Below, piece after piece: positions 1 to 9,988 of a stretch of DNA of 64,000 nt. Location of the stretch: assembly GCA_001627865.1 (NCBI GenBank), contig LUQO01000045.1:1-64000 (forward strand), in the 5' to 3' direction. This DNA comes from SAR324 cluster bacterium REDSEA-S27_B3. Lineage in GTDB: Bacteria; SAR324; NAC60-12. The number at the start of each line of letters is the position of its first letter. Position 1 is the first letter of the stretch. The position numbers were made by a program, and so were the translations under genes. The notes beneath the pieces were generated by a model. The model was not told where the DNA came from and did not search any database. It worked only from the letters and a program-made list of their open reading frames with translations.

Positions 1-304
1 TATATGGACTAAGGAACGTGATTATATTCAATGCCTGCAAATAAAAACTGCAATTGAGGCCCTGAGTGGCGCAGATCAGGCAGCAGTTTTACTCGAGCTT
101 GTAACATGGGCATCTGCAGGCGGTCTGCTGCCTTCTGCAATACGCACCGCTGTTTGCGATCCGCTTGTTTCTCTGACAACATATCTCAGCAAACTGACTG
201 ACTCTGTCAGCAAACTCACGCTTTCCGGTGACAACACGAAGGCCATCACTGATGCCCAGACATCTACTGACGCCTTACTGAAAAAGGTTGGCTGCAAAGA
301 GTAA
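1..304 (+). CDS. C-terminal end of an unrecognised protein (5' end outside window)
   Basis: Reading the frame that starts at base 2 gives about 100 codons without a stop, ending in TAA at 302-304. The fragment is Ala/Leu/Thr/Ser-rich and looks helical, with a repeated 'SKLT' segment (YLSKLTDSVSKLTLSG) and two or three cysteines, including one in the final 'VGCKE'. I see no recognisable domain or catalytic motif. It ends 43 bp before the methylmalonyl-CoA mutase start on the same strand, so it could be cotranscribed with it. Function unknown; the coding call rests on the long open frame and the plausible spacing. Confidence 0.5.
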   Translation, partial: IWTKERDYIQCLQIKTAIEALSGADQAAVLLELVTWASAGGLLPSAIRTAVCDPLVSLTTYLSKLTDSVSKLTLSGDNTKAITDAQTSTDALLKKVGCKE

Positions 305-347
305 AGATTCTTCTTATCACCAATTGCTTTGACCGGCATAATAAAAT

Positions 348-2507
348 ATGTCTCACTCAAAATCTCCATCCTCACCAACATTGAAAGATTGGGAAAAGCT
401 TGCATCAGCTGAATTGCAGGGGGATCCAGGTTCTTCAGTCAATTGGAAAACACTGGAAGATATTGAAATAAAACCGCTCTACACCTCTGAAGACCTAGAA
501 AAGCTGGGCTACTCAGAAACACTCCCCGGTTTTTCTCCGTTCACCAGAGGACCTCGTGCCACAATGTATTCCGGAAAACCCTGGACAATCAGGCAGTACG
601 CTGGATTTTCGACCGCGGAAGAATCAAACAAATTTTACAGGGAAAACCTTTCAGCAGGTCAAAAGGGTTTAAGTGTGGCTTTTGATCTCGCTACACATCG
701 TGGCTATGATTCTGATCATCAGCGTGTGCTAGGAGATGTTGGGAAAGCAGGAGTAGCGATTGATTCGGTTGAGGACATGAAAATCCTGTTCGACCAGATT
801 CCACTTGATCAAATGTCTGTTTCCATGACCATGAACGGCGCCGTTTTGCCCGTTTTAGCAGCTTTTGTGGTTGCGGCTGAAGAGCAGGGTGTGAAACAGG
901 AACAGCTAAGCGGAACCATCCAGAATGATGTGCTGAAAGAGTTTCTGGTACGGAATACCTACATTTACCCTCCTTCGCCCTCAATACGCATCTCGGGCGA
1001 TGTAATTGAGTACGTTAGCCTCAACATGCCTCGTTTTAATTCTGTCAGCATCAGCGGTTACCATCTCCAGGAAGCAGGGGCAACCGCTGTACAGGAACTG
1101 GCTTTCAGCCTTGGCAACGGTTTGGAATACGTGCGCACGGCACTCGACCGTGGAATGAATATTGACAGTTTCGCACCGAGGATGTCCTTCTTTTTCGGCA
1201 TCGGAATGAATTTTTTCATGGAAATCGCCAAATTACGCGCAGCTCGCTTTTTATGGAACAAGCTGATCCAACAGTTTAATCCGGAAAAATCTGAATCTGC
1301 AATGCTGCGCACCCATTGCCAGACTTCCGGATGGAGCCTGACAGAGCAGGATCCTTTTAACAATATTGTGCGTACAACAATTGAGGCCCTTGCCGCGACA
1401 CTTGGCGGAACACAGTCACTTCATACAAATGCTTTTGATGAGGCGCTTGGTCTGCCAACCGAAACATCAGCCCGTGTTGCCCGGAACACGCAGCTGATCC
1501 TGCAGGAAGAAGCTGGAATTCCGCATGTTGTTGATCCTTTTGGAGGATCATATTTTATGGAATCACTGACCGAATCACTGATTCAGGAATCAACAAAACT
1601 GCTGAATCAGGTTGAAAGCCTCGGCGGAATGACAAAAGCTGTTGAATCAGGAATGCCGAAACAGCAGATAGAAGCCGCCTCTGCTCGTAGACAGGCCATG
1701 ATTGATCAGGGAGAAGAGGTGATTGTTGGAATAAATAAATACCAAGCAGAAAATGATGAACCGGTCGAGGTACGTGAAATCGACAACAGTGCGGTGCGTG
1801 ATGCGCAAATTAAACGGCTGGAGAAAATCCGGAATTCTCGTGATCAGCAAAAAGTTGATTCCGCGCTGAACGCGATTACTGCTGCAGCAGAATCGGCAAA
1901 AGGGAATCTTCTTGCACTCACAATTGAAGCCATTCGGGCGCGTGCTACAGTAGGTGAAGTTTCTGCTGCCATGGAAAAAGTCTGGGGACGCTACAACGCG
2001 CCAATCCAATCAATATCAGGAGTCTATGCAGGAGCATTTCCGGATCAGCATAAAATTTCCGCGGTACGAGATGAGGTTAAGGCTTTTGCAAGAAATGCCG
2101 GACGCCGTCCCCGAATTATGGTGGCAAAGATGGGGCAGGATGGACATGACCGCGGTGCAAAAGTAATTGCAACAGCATTTGCGGATATGGGTTTTGATGT
2201 TGATATCGCTCCGCTATTTCAAACCCCGGAGGAGGTGGTCAAACAATCAATTGAAAATGATGTACATGTGATTGGCATTTCATCCCAGGCAGCAGGACAC
2301 AAAACTCTGATTGAGCAGTTGATGAAAGTCCTGCGTCAGGAAAATTCGGAAGACATTGCGGTTGTCGCCGGCGGAGTGATCCCTCCGCAGGATTATGATT
2401 TCCTGAAGAAACTGGGGGTGGCATGCATTTTTGGTCCAGGAACCCCTATTCCTGAAGCGGCACAGGAGGTATTGTCTGCCGTGGTAAACAACTCACAAAA
2501 TCATTAA
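348..2507 (+). CDS. mcm: Methylmalonyl-CoA mutase, adenosylcobalamin-dependent
   Basis: This 719-residue protein has the full single-chain layout of methylmalonyl-CoA mutase. A TIM-barrel substrate domain covers about residues 50-560, with the conserved block around '[14 protein letters not shown]'. A C-terminal cobalamin domain carries the base-off motif DGHDRG at about residues 597-602, whose His ligates cobalt. The enzyme interconverts (R)-methylmalonyl-CoA and succinyl-CoA in the cytosol, in propionate and branched-chain catabolism. The gene for its G-protein chaperone MeaB follows 12 bp downstream, the usual pairing. ATG 348 has no strong Shine-Dalgarno but gives a normal N-terminus. The length fits the large-subunit/homodimer type and no key residue is missing. 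Confidence 0.97.
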   Translation: MSHSKSPSSPTLKDWEKLASAELQGDPGSSVNWKTLEDIEIKPLYTSEDLEKLGYSETLPGFSPFTRGPRATMYSGKPWTIRQYAGFSTAEESNKFYRENLSAGQKGLSVAFDLATHRGYDSDHQRVLGDVGKAGVAIDSVEDMKILFDQIPLDQMSVSMTMNGAVLPVLAAFVVAAEEQGVKQEQLSGTIQNDVLKEFLVRNTYIYPPSPSIRISGDVIEYVSLNMPRFNSVSISGYHLQEAGATAVQELAFSLGNGLEYVRTALDRGMNIDSFAPRMSFFFGIGMNFFMEIAKLRAARFLWNKLIQQFNPEKSESAMLRTHCQTSGWSLTEQDPFNNIVRTTIEALAATLGGTQSLHTNAFDEALGLPTETSARVARNTQLILQEEAGIPHVVDPFGGSYFMESLTESLIQESTKLLNQVESLGGMTKAVESGMPKQQIEAASARRQAMIDQGEEVIVGINKYQAENDEPVEVREIDNSAVRDAQIKRLEKIRNSRDQQKVDSALNAITAAAESAKGNLLALTIEAIRARATVGEVSAAMEKVWGRYNAPIQSISGVYAGAFPDQHKISAVRDEVKAFARNAGRRPRIMVAKMGQDGHDRGAKVIATAFADMGFDVDIAPLFQTPEEVVKQSIENDVHVIGISSQAAGHKTLIEQLMKVLRQENSEDIAVVAGGVIPPQDYDFLKKLGVACIFGPGTPIPEAAQEVLSAVVNNSQNH

Positions 2508-2519
2508 ATTCCAGAACAT

Positions 2520-3506
2520 ATGAATCCAAAAAGTTCGCCCTTGCTTGAGGAAATTCTTCAAGGAAAACGCAGGGCAATAGCCAAAGCTATTACTTTGCTG
2601 GAAAGCTCCAATCCGAAATCATTTGATAATGGACAGGAACTGCTGGAGTCACTTTTGCCGCACACAGGCAAGGCAATGCGTATCGGCATTACAGGAGTTC
2701 CGGGTGTTGGAAAAAGTACGTTTATTGAAGCATTCGGACTTTTTTTGATTGAGCAGGGGCATCGTGTGGCAGTGCTTGCTGTAGATCCCAGCAGCCCGAT
2801 TACCGGCGGCAGCATCATGGGCGACAAAACACGCATGAAGGAGCTTTCGCAGCATCCGGACGCGTTCATTCGTCCATCTCCCTCTTCCGGAGTTCTAGGC
2901 GGTGTGGCCAGAAAAACAAGGGAAACCATGCTGATTTGTGAAGCGGCTGGATATGATATTATTTTCGTGGAAACAGTCGGAGTCGGACAGTCTGAAACTA
3001 TGGTGGCTTCGATGGTCGATTTGTTTTTGCTGTTGATGCTGCCCAATGCAGGAGACGAATTACAGGGGATAAAAAAGGGAGTGCTGGAACTGGCTGATCT
3101 TGTTGTGGTAAACAAGTCAGATGGCGTGCAGGAATCTCAGGCAGTCACAACACAGTCGGAATTCCGTAAGGCACTGCAACTGCTTTCATCATCAAAATCT
3201 TCCTGGTCTCCGCAGATTTTACTCAGCAGCGCTCTTGAAAAGCGTGGAATGGACCAAATCTGGGAAGCAGCAATAAAATTCCGGGAAGCCCTGCAAAATT
3301 CAGGAGAGTGGGAACAACTGCGTCGAAGTCAGTCAGAAAAATGGATGTGGACGCTGGTCGAAGATGGGCTGCTTACTAATTTCCGGAATCATCCAGATAT
3401 AAAAAATTCAATTCCGGAACTGGAACAATCTGTTGCTTCCGGAAAAACAATGCCCACCACAGCCGCCCGGCAACTGCTGGATTCGTGGCAATCCCGGAAA
3501 AAGTAA
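2520..3506 (+). CDS. meaB: MeaB/ArgK family GTPase, chaperone of methylmalonyl-CoA mutase
   Basis: The 328-residue protein has a Walker A loop GVPGVGKST at residues 59-67, then 'LAVDPSSP' and the switch region 'FVETVGVGQSE', which are hallmarks of the MeaB/ArgK branch of SIMIBI GTPases. 'VVNKSD' is the guanine-specificity motif (NKxD). Family members load and protect adenosylcobalamin in methylmalonyl-CoA mutase using GTP hydrolysis. The gene lies 12 bp after the mutase and is almost certainly cotranscribed with it. The older name 'LAO/AO transport ATPase' (argK) belongs to the same family and is not supported here. Confidence 0.95.
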   Translation: MNPKSSPLLEEILQGKRRAIAKAITLLESSNPKSFDNGQELLESLLPHTGKAMRIGITGVPGVGKSTFIEAFGLFLIEQGHRVAVLAVDPSSPITGGSIMGDKTRMKELSQHPDAFIRPSPSSGVLGGVARKTRETMLICEAAGYDIIFVETVGVGQSETMVASMVDLFLLLMLPNAGDELQGIKKGVLELADLVVVNKSDGVQESQAVTTQSEFRKALQLLSSSKSSWSPQILLSSALEKRGMDQIWEAAIKFREALQNSGEWEQLRRSQSEKWMWTLVEDGLLTNFRNHPDIKNSIPELEQSVASGKTMPTTAARQLLDSWQSRKK

Positions 3507-3831
3507 AGTACTTCAAGAGCACTTCATACCTACTTTCTTTATGCAGTCCATTACTGCTTAACATCCCATCCTGGAAAAACAAGTAAGGCAGGATGACATT
3601 TTAATGACCTTGCTAATACTTTTGCCCTTTCTATACCAAGCCTGACTCTATAATTTACTATAGCAGAAATTACAGGTTGCGGAATTCCTGTAAGCGCAGA
3701 CAATAGGCTTTGACTTAATGCCTGCAGCTCTCGGATAATCCGGACTGATTCTCCAATCGAAACTGTGGTTATTTTGACTCTTAATTCATAATCTTACATT
3801 TTATTTTTTCTAATAGTCATGTGCTGTACAA
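3507..3831. other. Intergenic spacer between convergent meaB and comEC, with a hairpin
   Basis: These 325 bp hold no convincing gene. The only structure I see is an inverted repeat, CATCCTG (3567-3573) with CAGGATG (3589-3595), around a 15-nt loop. It lies about 60 bp past the meaB stop and could act as a weak terminator, but only 'acatttta' follows, not a real T tract. A TCCGGA copy lies near 3748. The rest is AT-rich. Confidence 0.4.
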
Positions 3832-5367
3832 TCAGTTCCTTTTCTGGAATCTATAAATCAGCAATTTGCTTAGGCCTAGTATGAATGTGTAATAAAGTAT
3901 GAAATGCGGTGGTCCCCAGTCCAGGGTTATGTTAAATGAAGCCCAGCTTCCCCAGCTGTGCAGGTTTTGCAGAATCGCGTACCAGCTTTCCACAACCATT
4001 TCAGTCAGCGAAAAAATATTTTTTTCAAAAAAACCAAAAGGCAGATTACCCAGGGATAAAGCGCTTACCAGCAGAGCAAGCAGACAGCATGGCAATACCA
4101 GAATCCCAAGCAATAGCACCATAACCAGGTTCAGCCAGAATGTTTCCAATGTAATTCTTTCAAATGTTGCCGCAACAACAGGCCCGGTACCCAGCATGAC
4201 AGCGGTTGTGATACCGATGCTGATTAAACAGTATTTAAGCAGGCGCCTCCGGAAAGAATCATTTTCATGAGTGAGTGGATAAAGCGGCAGGAACCATAAA
4301 ATGAAAAACACTGCAATAAATGAAAGCTGAAATGAAATTTCGTAAATGACCGCGGGATTGAGGAAAATGAAGAACAAGGCGGTGGCAAACAAAGCATACA
4401 AGGGTTGATGAATCTGCCCCAGCAGGCGCCCTGCAACCAACATGCTCAGCATGCAAACCGCCCTGAACGCCGGTGTAGGCATTCCTATTAAAAGCAAATA
4501 AATCCAGATTCCTGTCAGAGATATCAGATGCGAAGAAGCATGATAATGGGGGTTCTCCAAAACACGGTTTGACAAGCGTCCCAGTCCTCTGACAAGTAGT
4601 AGAAATATTCCGTATATCATACCTATGTGCAGTCCGCTGATAGCCAGTAAATGAGCCATTCCGGATTCCCGAAAAGTCTTTGCTGTCTCACGTGAGGTGT
4701 ATGTTCGCTTTGCCAGAGTTAAGGGCAAATAAAGTGAAAGTGCTTGATTCGAAAGATAAAACCTTGCCCTGTCAGTAAGCTGCATTACCCAGCTGTCAAG
4801 TCGGCGTGACAGAGAAGATTGTGGTGTGATGGCGTTACGGTAACGGAAATCTGAAAATGTTAAGGAAAGACGATTGTTCTCCACACTAACCTCATTCAAT
4901 CGTCCAATTACCTGTAAATGCCGCCCCAGATAAAAGCTGGAAATTCTGCGTTTGGTTTTAGGCAGGTTTAATATAATTTCCGGAAGCCATTGCGTATGTT
5001 TTCCTTTGAAAACTTCAACATTATTCAGATTCAGTCGTATGCTTTCCTTACTTATTACACGCTGCCGAATCCTGCCGTTCACCATAATTTTCGATTCAGC
5101 GGAAATTTCCCGCTGCAGCCAATTCATGGTAGAAGGAAGGACAAATAACCATTGATAAAGCAGCATGCCGCCAATCAAAAGCAGTAAAATAAGGGGGAAA
5201 TGTAAATTGTGACGAAGGGACCACAACAAGCCCAGCCCGAGGCCCAGCATGATCCATTCAGGATGGAGCTGATTAAGTGTGTGTTGATAACGGAATATAA
5301 TCCAGATCAACAAAACCGACACAATTATAATTTGCAACAAACCGGTTTTGTGCCAACTGAACTTCAT
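3832..5367 (-). CDS. ComEC/Rec2-family inner-membrane protein, short form
   Basis: The protein has 511 residues. It starts with two or three membrane helices and a soluble DUF4131-like segment (about 60-180), followed by the competence core. The core begins at 'LAISGLHIGMIYG' (about residues 240-252), the most conserved ComEC signature, and continues with six or more hydrophobic helices. Full ComEC forms the channel that takes single-stranded DNA across the inner membrane during transformation. This one stops after the membrane core and lacks the C-terminal metallo-beta-lactamase-like nuclease domain of the roughly 750-residue proteins. Two-domain short forms are known in several phyla, so I read it as a natural variant. 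It is the first gene after a spacer and has no com neighbours. Confidence 0.85.
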   Translation of the reverse strand: MKFSWHKTGLLQIIIVSVLLIWIIFRYQHTLNQLHPEWIMLGLGLGLLWSLRHNLHFPLILLLLIGGMLLYQWLFVLPSTMNWLQREISAESKIMVNGRIRQRVISKESIRLNLNNVEVFKGKHTQWLPEIILNLPKTKRRISSFYLGRHLQVIGRLNEVSVENNRLSLTFSDFRYRNAITPQSSLSRRLDSWVMQLTDRARFYLSNQALSLYLPLTLAKRTYTSRETAKTFRESGMAHLLAISGLHIGMIYGIFLLLVRGLGRLSNRVLENPHYHASSHLISLTGIWIYLLLIGMPTPAFRAVCMLSMLVAGRLLGQIHQPLYALFATALFFIFLNPAVIYEISFQLSFIAVFFILWFLPLYPLTHENDSFRRRLLKYCLISIGITTAVMLGTGPVVAATFERITLETFWLNLVMVLLLGILVLPCCLLALLVSALSLGNLPFGFFEKNIFSLTEMVVESWYAILQNLHSWGSWASFNITLDWGPPHFILYYTFILGLSKLLIYRFQKRN

Positions 5368-5410
5368 TCCGCACTATGGTTTCAATTGAAGAGATTTCTA
5401 ACCTTGATAC

Positions 5411-6445
5411 TCAATCAATAAAATAATGAAACTGTACAGGGTTTCCTTCTCGTTCAACCATCAGCGCAATTTCCCGTTCTGACTGAAGCACCTCCAGCAG
5501 CTTGAGCGCTTTGTCTACTGTGTCAACAAGAAAACCGTTAATTTCCAGGATGATGTCGTTTGGTTTCAATCCCAATTGTTCATAAATACTTTCTTTTTTA
5601 ATGTACTGAAACATGAAATAGGGCTTTCCATCTTTCTTGGTAGGAATTACACGGGCATCATTCAGCAGCTGTCCAAAATCAGCAAGCTGCTCATCAACCC
5701 ATACTCGCTGAAAATGAAAAGTATTTTCACCCTTTGCAGCAGATGATGGTGTCGCTTTTACTTCTGCCACGTTTTTTTCTTGCGGTGAAACAACAAGCGC
5801 TCCCGTTTTTTTACCCTGAACTGTACCTGTCTGGGTCTTGGTTGTTTTTGCCTTGGCTGGGGCTGTCTTTGCTGCCTCGACAGGACTTTTCATCCACAAA
5901 GCCTGTTTTTTGCCATCATGCAGAATCAAAACCCATCGGTCCTTAATTTCCAGTATTTTTACACTTTCCGGCGAACATTCCTGATCACGCTGGATTGTAC
6001 TTGCGTTAAAACATTCGCCTGTTCCAAAAATAACATAATTGTGAAGATTGTCTTTTTTGCTTATAAAAGCAAAGGAGCTTTTCGCTCCATAAATCATAGT
6101 TCCCGCAAGAGCAAGGGCCAGACTTGTACGTTCTACCGCTTCCTCTTCTCCTGTTTCCGGAGCTAATATTGTTAGATCTTCAGGAGGTTCCAAAGATTCT
6201 TCAATTTCTGTTTTTTGCGCATTAAAGATATTGCGTTCCAGAATGACCTCAAAATATTTCTCAGCTTTTCCGGGATCAATAGGAAGTCTTTCTGTGGCGA
6301 TTGAGTATTTTCCGGATGATGAATCGGATAAGGACAGAACTTGATGATGAAGCCAGGTGCTCAACAGGGAGCCTCCCATGTAGGAGACTATTCCTGCAAG
6401 CAGAAGGTTGAAGAATAAAATAAATGTTGAAGAGGAAAGTCTCAT
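5411..6445 (-). CDS. gspC: GspC-like type II secretion protein with C-terminal PDZ domain
   Basis: The 344-residue protein has one N-terminal membrane helix (about 7-25). A homology region follows with 'VILERNIFNAQK' (about 67-78), the GspC signature that contacts the secretin GspD. Next come a basic, Lys/Thr/Ala-rich linker (about 190-235) and a C-terminal PDZ domain (about 265-344) with 'LKPNDIILEING'. GspC links the inner-membrane platform to the outer-membrane secretin. No other gsp gene is in the window, so the rest of the system must lie elsewhere. The gene sits 39 bp after aroQ on the same strand. Confidence in the domain layout is high; confidence that it works in a T2SS is moderate. 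Confidence 0.8.
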   Translation of the reverse strand: MRLSSSTFILFFNLLLAGIVSYMGGSLLSTWLHHQVLSLSDSSSGKYSIATERLPIDPGKAEKYFEVILERNIFNAQKTEIEESLEPPEDLTILAPETGEEEAVERTSLALALAGTMIYGAKSSFAFISKKDNLHNYVIFGTGECFNASTIQRDQECSPESVKILEIKDRWVLILHDGKKQALWMKSPVEAAKTAPAKAKTTKTQTGTVQGKKTGALVVSPQEKNVAEVKATPSSAAKGENTFHFQRVWVDEQLADFGQLLNDARVIPTKKDGKPYFMFQYIKKESIYEQLGLKPNDIILEINGFLVDTVDKALKLLEVLQSEREIALMVEREGNPVQFHYFID

Positions 6446-6484
6446 GTCGGTAACAAATCTTGAGAGACTAAAGGTGAGAAGAAA

Positions 6485-6943
6485 TCAACTGCTCGATTGT
6501 GAACTTTCTTTTTGTTTTATAAAATCAACTGCAAACTCAGCCGCAAGCAAATATCCCTTGACTCCAAGTCCAGCCAACGCGCCAATCGCGATATCTGAAA
6601 AATAAGATTGATGCCTGAATTCTTCGCGTTTATGGACATTTGACAGATGAATTTCAACAAAAGGAATTCCCACACCAAGCACAGCATCACGCAGTCCTAC
6701 ACTGGTGTGCGTAAATGCTCCCGGATTCAAAAGCAAAAAATCAGCTTCACGCTGTTCATGCAGCCAATCAATAAGTTCTCCTTCAGAATTTGACTGAAAT
6801 GTTTTACAGTTTATTTCATGCTTCTTGAGTGTGGATGCCACCTGTTCTTCAATTTCCTTCAAAGTTGTTGAACCATAAATTTCAGGCTCACGGCTCCCAA
6901 GTAAATTCAGATTAGGACCATTTATTAAAAGTACGGTTGGCAT
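6485..6943 (-). CDS. aroQ: Type II 3-dehydroquinate dehydratase
   Basis: The 152-residue protein matches the small dodecameric type II enzyme. The N-terminal '[12 protein letters not shown]' and the 'YG' that carries the catalytic tyrosine are at residues 5-24, 'NPGAFTHTS' is at the active site, and '[17 protein letters not shown]' closes it. It dehydrates 3-dehydroquinate to 3-dehydroshikimate in the shikimate pathway. It precedes the gspC-like gene on the minus strand. No shikimate neighbours are present, although trpBA lies further along the window. Confidence 0.96.
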   Translation of the reverse strand: MPTVLLINGPNLNLLGSREPEIYGSTTLKEIEEQVASTLKKHEINCKTFQSNSEGELIDWLHEQREADFLLLNPGAFTHTSVGLRDAVLGVGIPFVEIHLSNVHKREEFRHQSYFSDIAIGALAGLGVKGYLLAAEFAVDFIKQKESSQSSS

Positions 6944-7084
6944 TGCCCAAAAGTCTCTTAAATGTTGAATAATTCCTGCTGCAATTTCAGGAAAATTAAT
7001 ATGACGGAACTGAAATCGTGTCTGCTCAAGATATAGCCTGCTTCACCAAAATGCAAGAATTATGGATAACAACCAGCAGGTGTA

Positions 7085-7900
7085 TTAGATGACAAGCAAG
7101 TTCCGCACGAATTTTGTCATTACCTCCAATGTTTGTGACTGTTGATCACGATGGGGAGAGTGACCGCAGTTGTCCAAAAAACATGTTTCCACACTTCCTC
7201 CTGCTTGCCGAGCAATGGCATCGACTTGTGCCGAAGTACCATATTCATCATCATTTCCCTGGATGATTAATTGCGGTACTTTAATCCCCGGCAGAGATGA
7301 CTCAATGTTCCATTCAGCAAATTCCGGATCAAGCCAGATATCTGCCCAGCTGTGGAATGTGGTGTCAATATCCAGATGATGTTTCTTCAAACTTTTACGC
7401 ATATTCCCTGACAGATAATTTTCTCTTAATTTTTGTATGGAAGTAATCGTGAGCGGTTCACAAAAAACATGCGGTGCTTCATTAATCAATCCCAGCAAAT
7501 TATCAGCAGAGTCCTGGCCGGCGTGAATTAAAGCAATCGATGCCCCGTCTGAATGCCCCACCAGTATGTACTGCTGAATTTTGGATTGCTTTAATATTTC
7601 CGGAAGCGCCTGATGTGCTTCATGGTGCATGAAATTCAGGAAACGTGGAAGTTCCAACTCTCCAGATTTTCCGTAGCCAAGCCTGCTGTAAACAAGTGCT
7701 CCGCACTCGGTTTTTTGGGAAAGTTTTTGAGGGAAATCCCGCCACATGGAAACAGAGCCCAAACCTTCATGCAGAAAAATCAATGTTGGAGCTTCTTCCG
7801 GCAGAGGTCCATGCCAGACTGATTCAATTTTTTTTCCGTTTAGTTGAAGATCCAAGGTGGGAGTAAATGTGAAGACGCCAGGAATGTATTTTTTCCTCAA
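7085..7900 (-). CDS. Alpha/beta-fold hydrolase
   Basis: The 271-residue protein has the alpha/beta hydrolase layout: an oxyanion-hole strand 'LIFLHEGLGSVSMW' (about 40-53), the nucleophile elbow VGHSDG with Ser117, and a late catalytic His in 'NCGHSPHRDQ' (about 246-255). An Asp in the 'IQGNDDEYG' loop is the likely acid. The substrate cannot be told from sequence; related proteins are annotated as esterases or as haloperoxidase- or MenH-like hydrolases. There is no signal peptide, so it is cytosolic. The next gene upstream on the minus strand (7913-8281) starts a further operon-like pair. Confidence 0.85.
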   Translation of the reverse strand: MRKKYIPGVFTFTPTLDLQLNGKKIESVWHGPLPEEAPTLIFLHEGLGSVSMWRDFPQKLSQKTECGALVYSRLGYGKSGELELPRFLNFMHHEAHQALPEILKQSKIQQYILVGHSDGASIALIHAGQDSADNLLGLINEAPHVFCEPLTITSIQKLRENYLSGNMRKSLKKHHLDIDTTFHSWADIWLDPEFAEWNIESSLPGIKVPQLIIQGNDDEYGTSAQVDAIARQAGGSVETCFLDNCGHSPHRDQQSQTLEVMTKFVRNLLVI

Positions 7901-7912
7901 TGCTCAGCAATT

Positions 7913-8281
7913 TTAATCTTTTTCGACATCATTACTTTTGGAGGCAAATACTTTGTCAAGGTCTCTCTTCAGTTTGCTCAAGTGGTATTCTTTATTCAGC
8001 GCGATGTGAATGATGGAAAAAAGTGTGGCAACAGGTGAAACGACGGCGAATCCATACTGTGTAATCAGATATAAATCAACCAGCAGTGCGGAGGTTTCAA
8101 GAAGTTTAATCAGGTCAAATACCAAACGGTGGCGCAGAACGAGCCACAGCGACATTGCATGTGCCACAACCGTCAATGCCGCGGTACCAACCCAGATGTA
8201 AAGGAGAAGATCCAGAGTGGCCAGTCCCAGCATCAGGCTCAGTGATGCCGTAAGAGTGCGTTCAAGTGTTTCTTTGTTCAT
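7913..8281 (-). CDS. Small integral membrane protein of unknown function
   Basis: The 122-residue protein has about three hydrophobic helices (about 12-32, 35-52 and 60-90) and ends in a charged, Lys/Asp-rich tail. I recognise no family. It ends 12 bp before the start of the hydrolase gene on the same strand, so the two are probably cotranscribed. It may be a structural or accessory membrane protein; no function can be assigned. Confidence 0.6.
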   Translation of the reverse strand: MNKETLERTLTASLSLMLGLATLDLLLYIWVGTAALTVVAHAMSLWLVLRHRLVFDLIKLLETSALLVDLYLITQYGFAVVSPVATLFSIIHIALNKEYHLSKLKRDLDKVFASKSNDVEKD

Positions 8282-8514
8282 GGTTTCAAGACAGGGAACT
8301 GTGATTAAAGTTAAATTATTTTGAAAAAACGCAGCAGTATAATTTGTCAGTTCATGCTTGTTTAATACAGTTTCATTCTACTCAGTATAACTGTAAATAG
8401 TCAATTAACTATTGCTGAAACTGATGTATATAGGGGAGCCTATGGAAAACTCACAATTCCGGAAGTATGACACATTTATATAGCAGAATAAATACAGGCA
8501 GGAATCAGTTTATT

Positions 8515-8775
8515 TCATTCCGATTTTTTGCCGCCATCAACATAAACCTTGAAACCATCTTCGATCAAACCACGCAGGCGTGGATCATTTTTTCTCTTGG
8601 CTTCCTCACAAAGTTTGCATTTGCAGTCTATGTGGTGGGTTTTTTGAAATTTTTTGAGTTTTAAGTGTGACAAATCCTTGCCGTCATTTTGCATGTCCTT
8701 TAGCATTTTTTCGATCTGCCGCATTGCCAAGGCAAGGATTCGATCACGATTACTTGGGGATTTGAAATTCAGCAT
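8515..8775 (-). CDS. Small soluble protein with a CxCxxC motif, function unknown
   Basis: The 86-residue protein is strongly charged. Its N-terminal half looks like an amphipathic helix (about 10-32). A cysteine cluster CKCKLC at residues 51-56 follows two histidines (HH at 47-48), which suggests a bound metal such as zinc. Lys/Glu content is high throughout. I recognise no family. It stands alone between two spacers of more than 150 bp. The call rests on sensible composition and a clear start; metal binding is inferred. Confidence 0.5.
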   Translation of the reverse strand: MLNFKSPSNRDRILALAMRQIEKMLKDMQNDGKDLSHLKLKKFQKTHHIDCKCKLCEEAKRKNDPRLRGLIEDGFKVYVDGGKKSE

Positions 8776-8938
8776 TTATGAATTAAATTTAGCGTGGCCA
8801 AAGATTAGTTGTGTTATTTCATCTTGACAACAGTTTTGACATAATGGACAATCGCTTACAGGCAAAATAGCCAACATATCCATACAGCCATATTTGGTTG
8901 TAACTTATAAACTTACATTTACACACAAGGGATATTTT

Positions 8939-9790
8939 ATGTCAGGGAAGCTTGCTAATATCTGGGGCATTGTAATTCTCCTCATCGCCGGAGCTTTTTA
9001 TTTGAGTGCGTACATTGTTGACAAGACTGAATACGCGATTGAGATACTGTTAGGTGATCCTGTGGACATTGTCATGGAGCCGGGACTCAATTTCAAGCTG
9101 CCATTTGTCACTCGCATTATTTACATGGAAAACAGGCTCCAGGATTATGATGCGGATCCGGGCGCGGTCTTTACCAAAGACAAGAAAGAAATGAAAGTTG
9201 ATACCTATTCCAAGTGGCGTGTTTCCAGTCCTCTGAAATTTTATGAAACCGTGCGCACCACTGCCGGGGCACACGCGAGGCTGGATGATATTATCTATTC
9301 ACAAACCCGTGAAGTTCTCGGACAGCACACACTAGTGGAAATCGTTTCCGGAAACCGCAAAGAAATACGTGAAGACATCACTTTACGTTCCAGGCAGAAC
9401 GCGGTAAATTTCGGTATCGAGATTCTGGATGTACGGATAAAACGTGCTGACCTGCCTGAAGCAAATAGCCAAGCTGTCTTTGGACGAATGAACGCGGAAC
9501 GGAGAAGACAGGCAAAACTATATCGATCAGAAGGCGACGAGGAATCCCTGAAAATTCGTTCTGATGCTGACAGAGAGCGTGTGGAAATACTTGCTGAAGC
9601 AAAAAGGATCAACGAAGAGACTCGTGGTGAAGCTGATGCAGTTGCTACAAAAATCTATGCTGACTCATATCAAAAAGATTCAGATTTCTTCAAATTCCTG
9701 CGTTCACATGATGTTTATCGCAATAGTCTGCAGGAAGGCACAACCCTGCTGATGGACGCGGAAAGCAAATTTTTTAAGTACCTCAAATAA
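8939..9790 (+). CDS. hflC: HflC-like SPFH/prohibitin-domain membrane protein
   Basis: From ATG 8939 the protein has 284 residues. It has one N-terminal membrane helix (about 7-25), an SPFH/band-7 domain starting near 'YAIEILLGDPV', and the HflC signature 'RIKRADLPEANSQAVFGRM' before a long coiled coil. HflC with HflK forms a periplasm-facing complex that restrains the FtsH protease. I chose ATG 8939 over a TTG at 8894 because an AAGGG Shine-Dalgarno precedes it and the protein then begins just before the membrane helix. The usual upstream partner hflK is absent; the spacer before this gene has no room for it. Confidence 0.9.
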   Translation: MSGKLANIWGIVILLIAGAFYLSAYIVDKTEYAIEILLGDPVDIVMEPGLNFKLPFVTRIIYMENRLQDYDADPGAVFTKDKKEMKVDTYSKWRVSSPLKFYETVRTTAGAHARLDDIIYSQTREVLGQHTLVEIVSGNRKEIREDITLRSRQNAVNFGIEILDVRIKRADLPEANSQAVFGRMNAERRRQAKLYRSEGDEESLKIRSDADRERVEILAEAKRINEETRGEADAVATKIYADSYQKDSDFFKFLRSHDVYRNSLQEGTTLLMDAESKFFKYLK

Positions 9791-9988
9791 ATATCATTTT
9801 CAATGATCAACTGAATGGATTAGTTTATTCATGAAACCGGCTTGTGCTGCAAGAAAATTATTTAGAGCACCAGCTAATAGAAGTCAAAATACAAAACCTT
9901 CCCTCTCTATTTCCACAAAGGCAGCAAATACCCTGTTTCTGCCTTAATAGTTCAAGACCTATACTGTTTCCTGCTGAAATCACAAATA

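Noticed and set aside
3567..3595. Hairpin after meaB as a firm terminator
   Set aside because: No T tract follows; listed only as a weak structure in the spacer.
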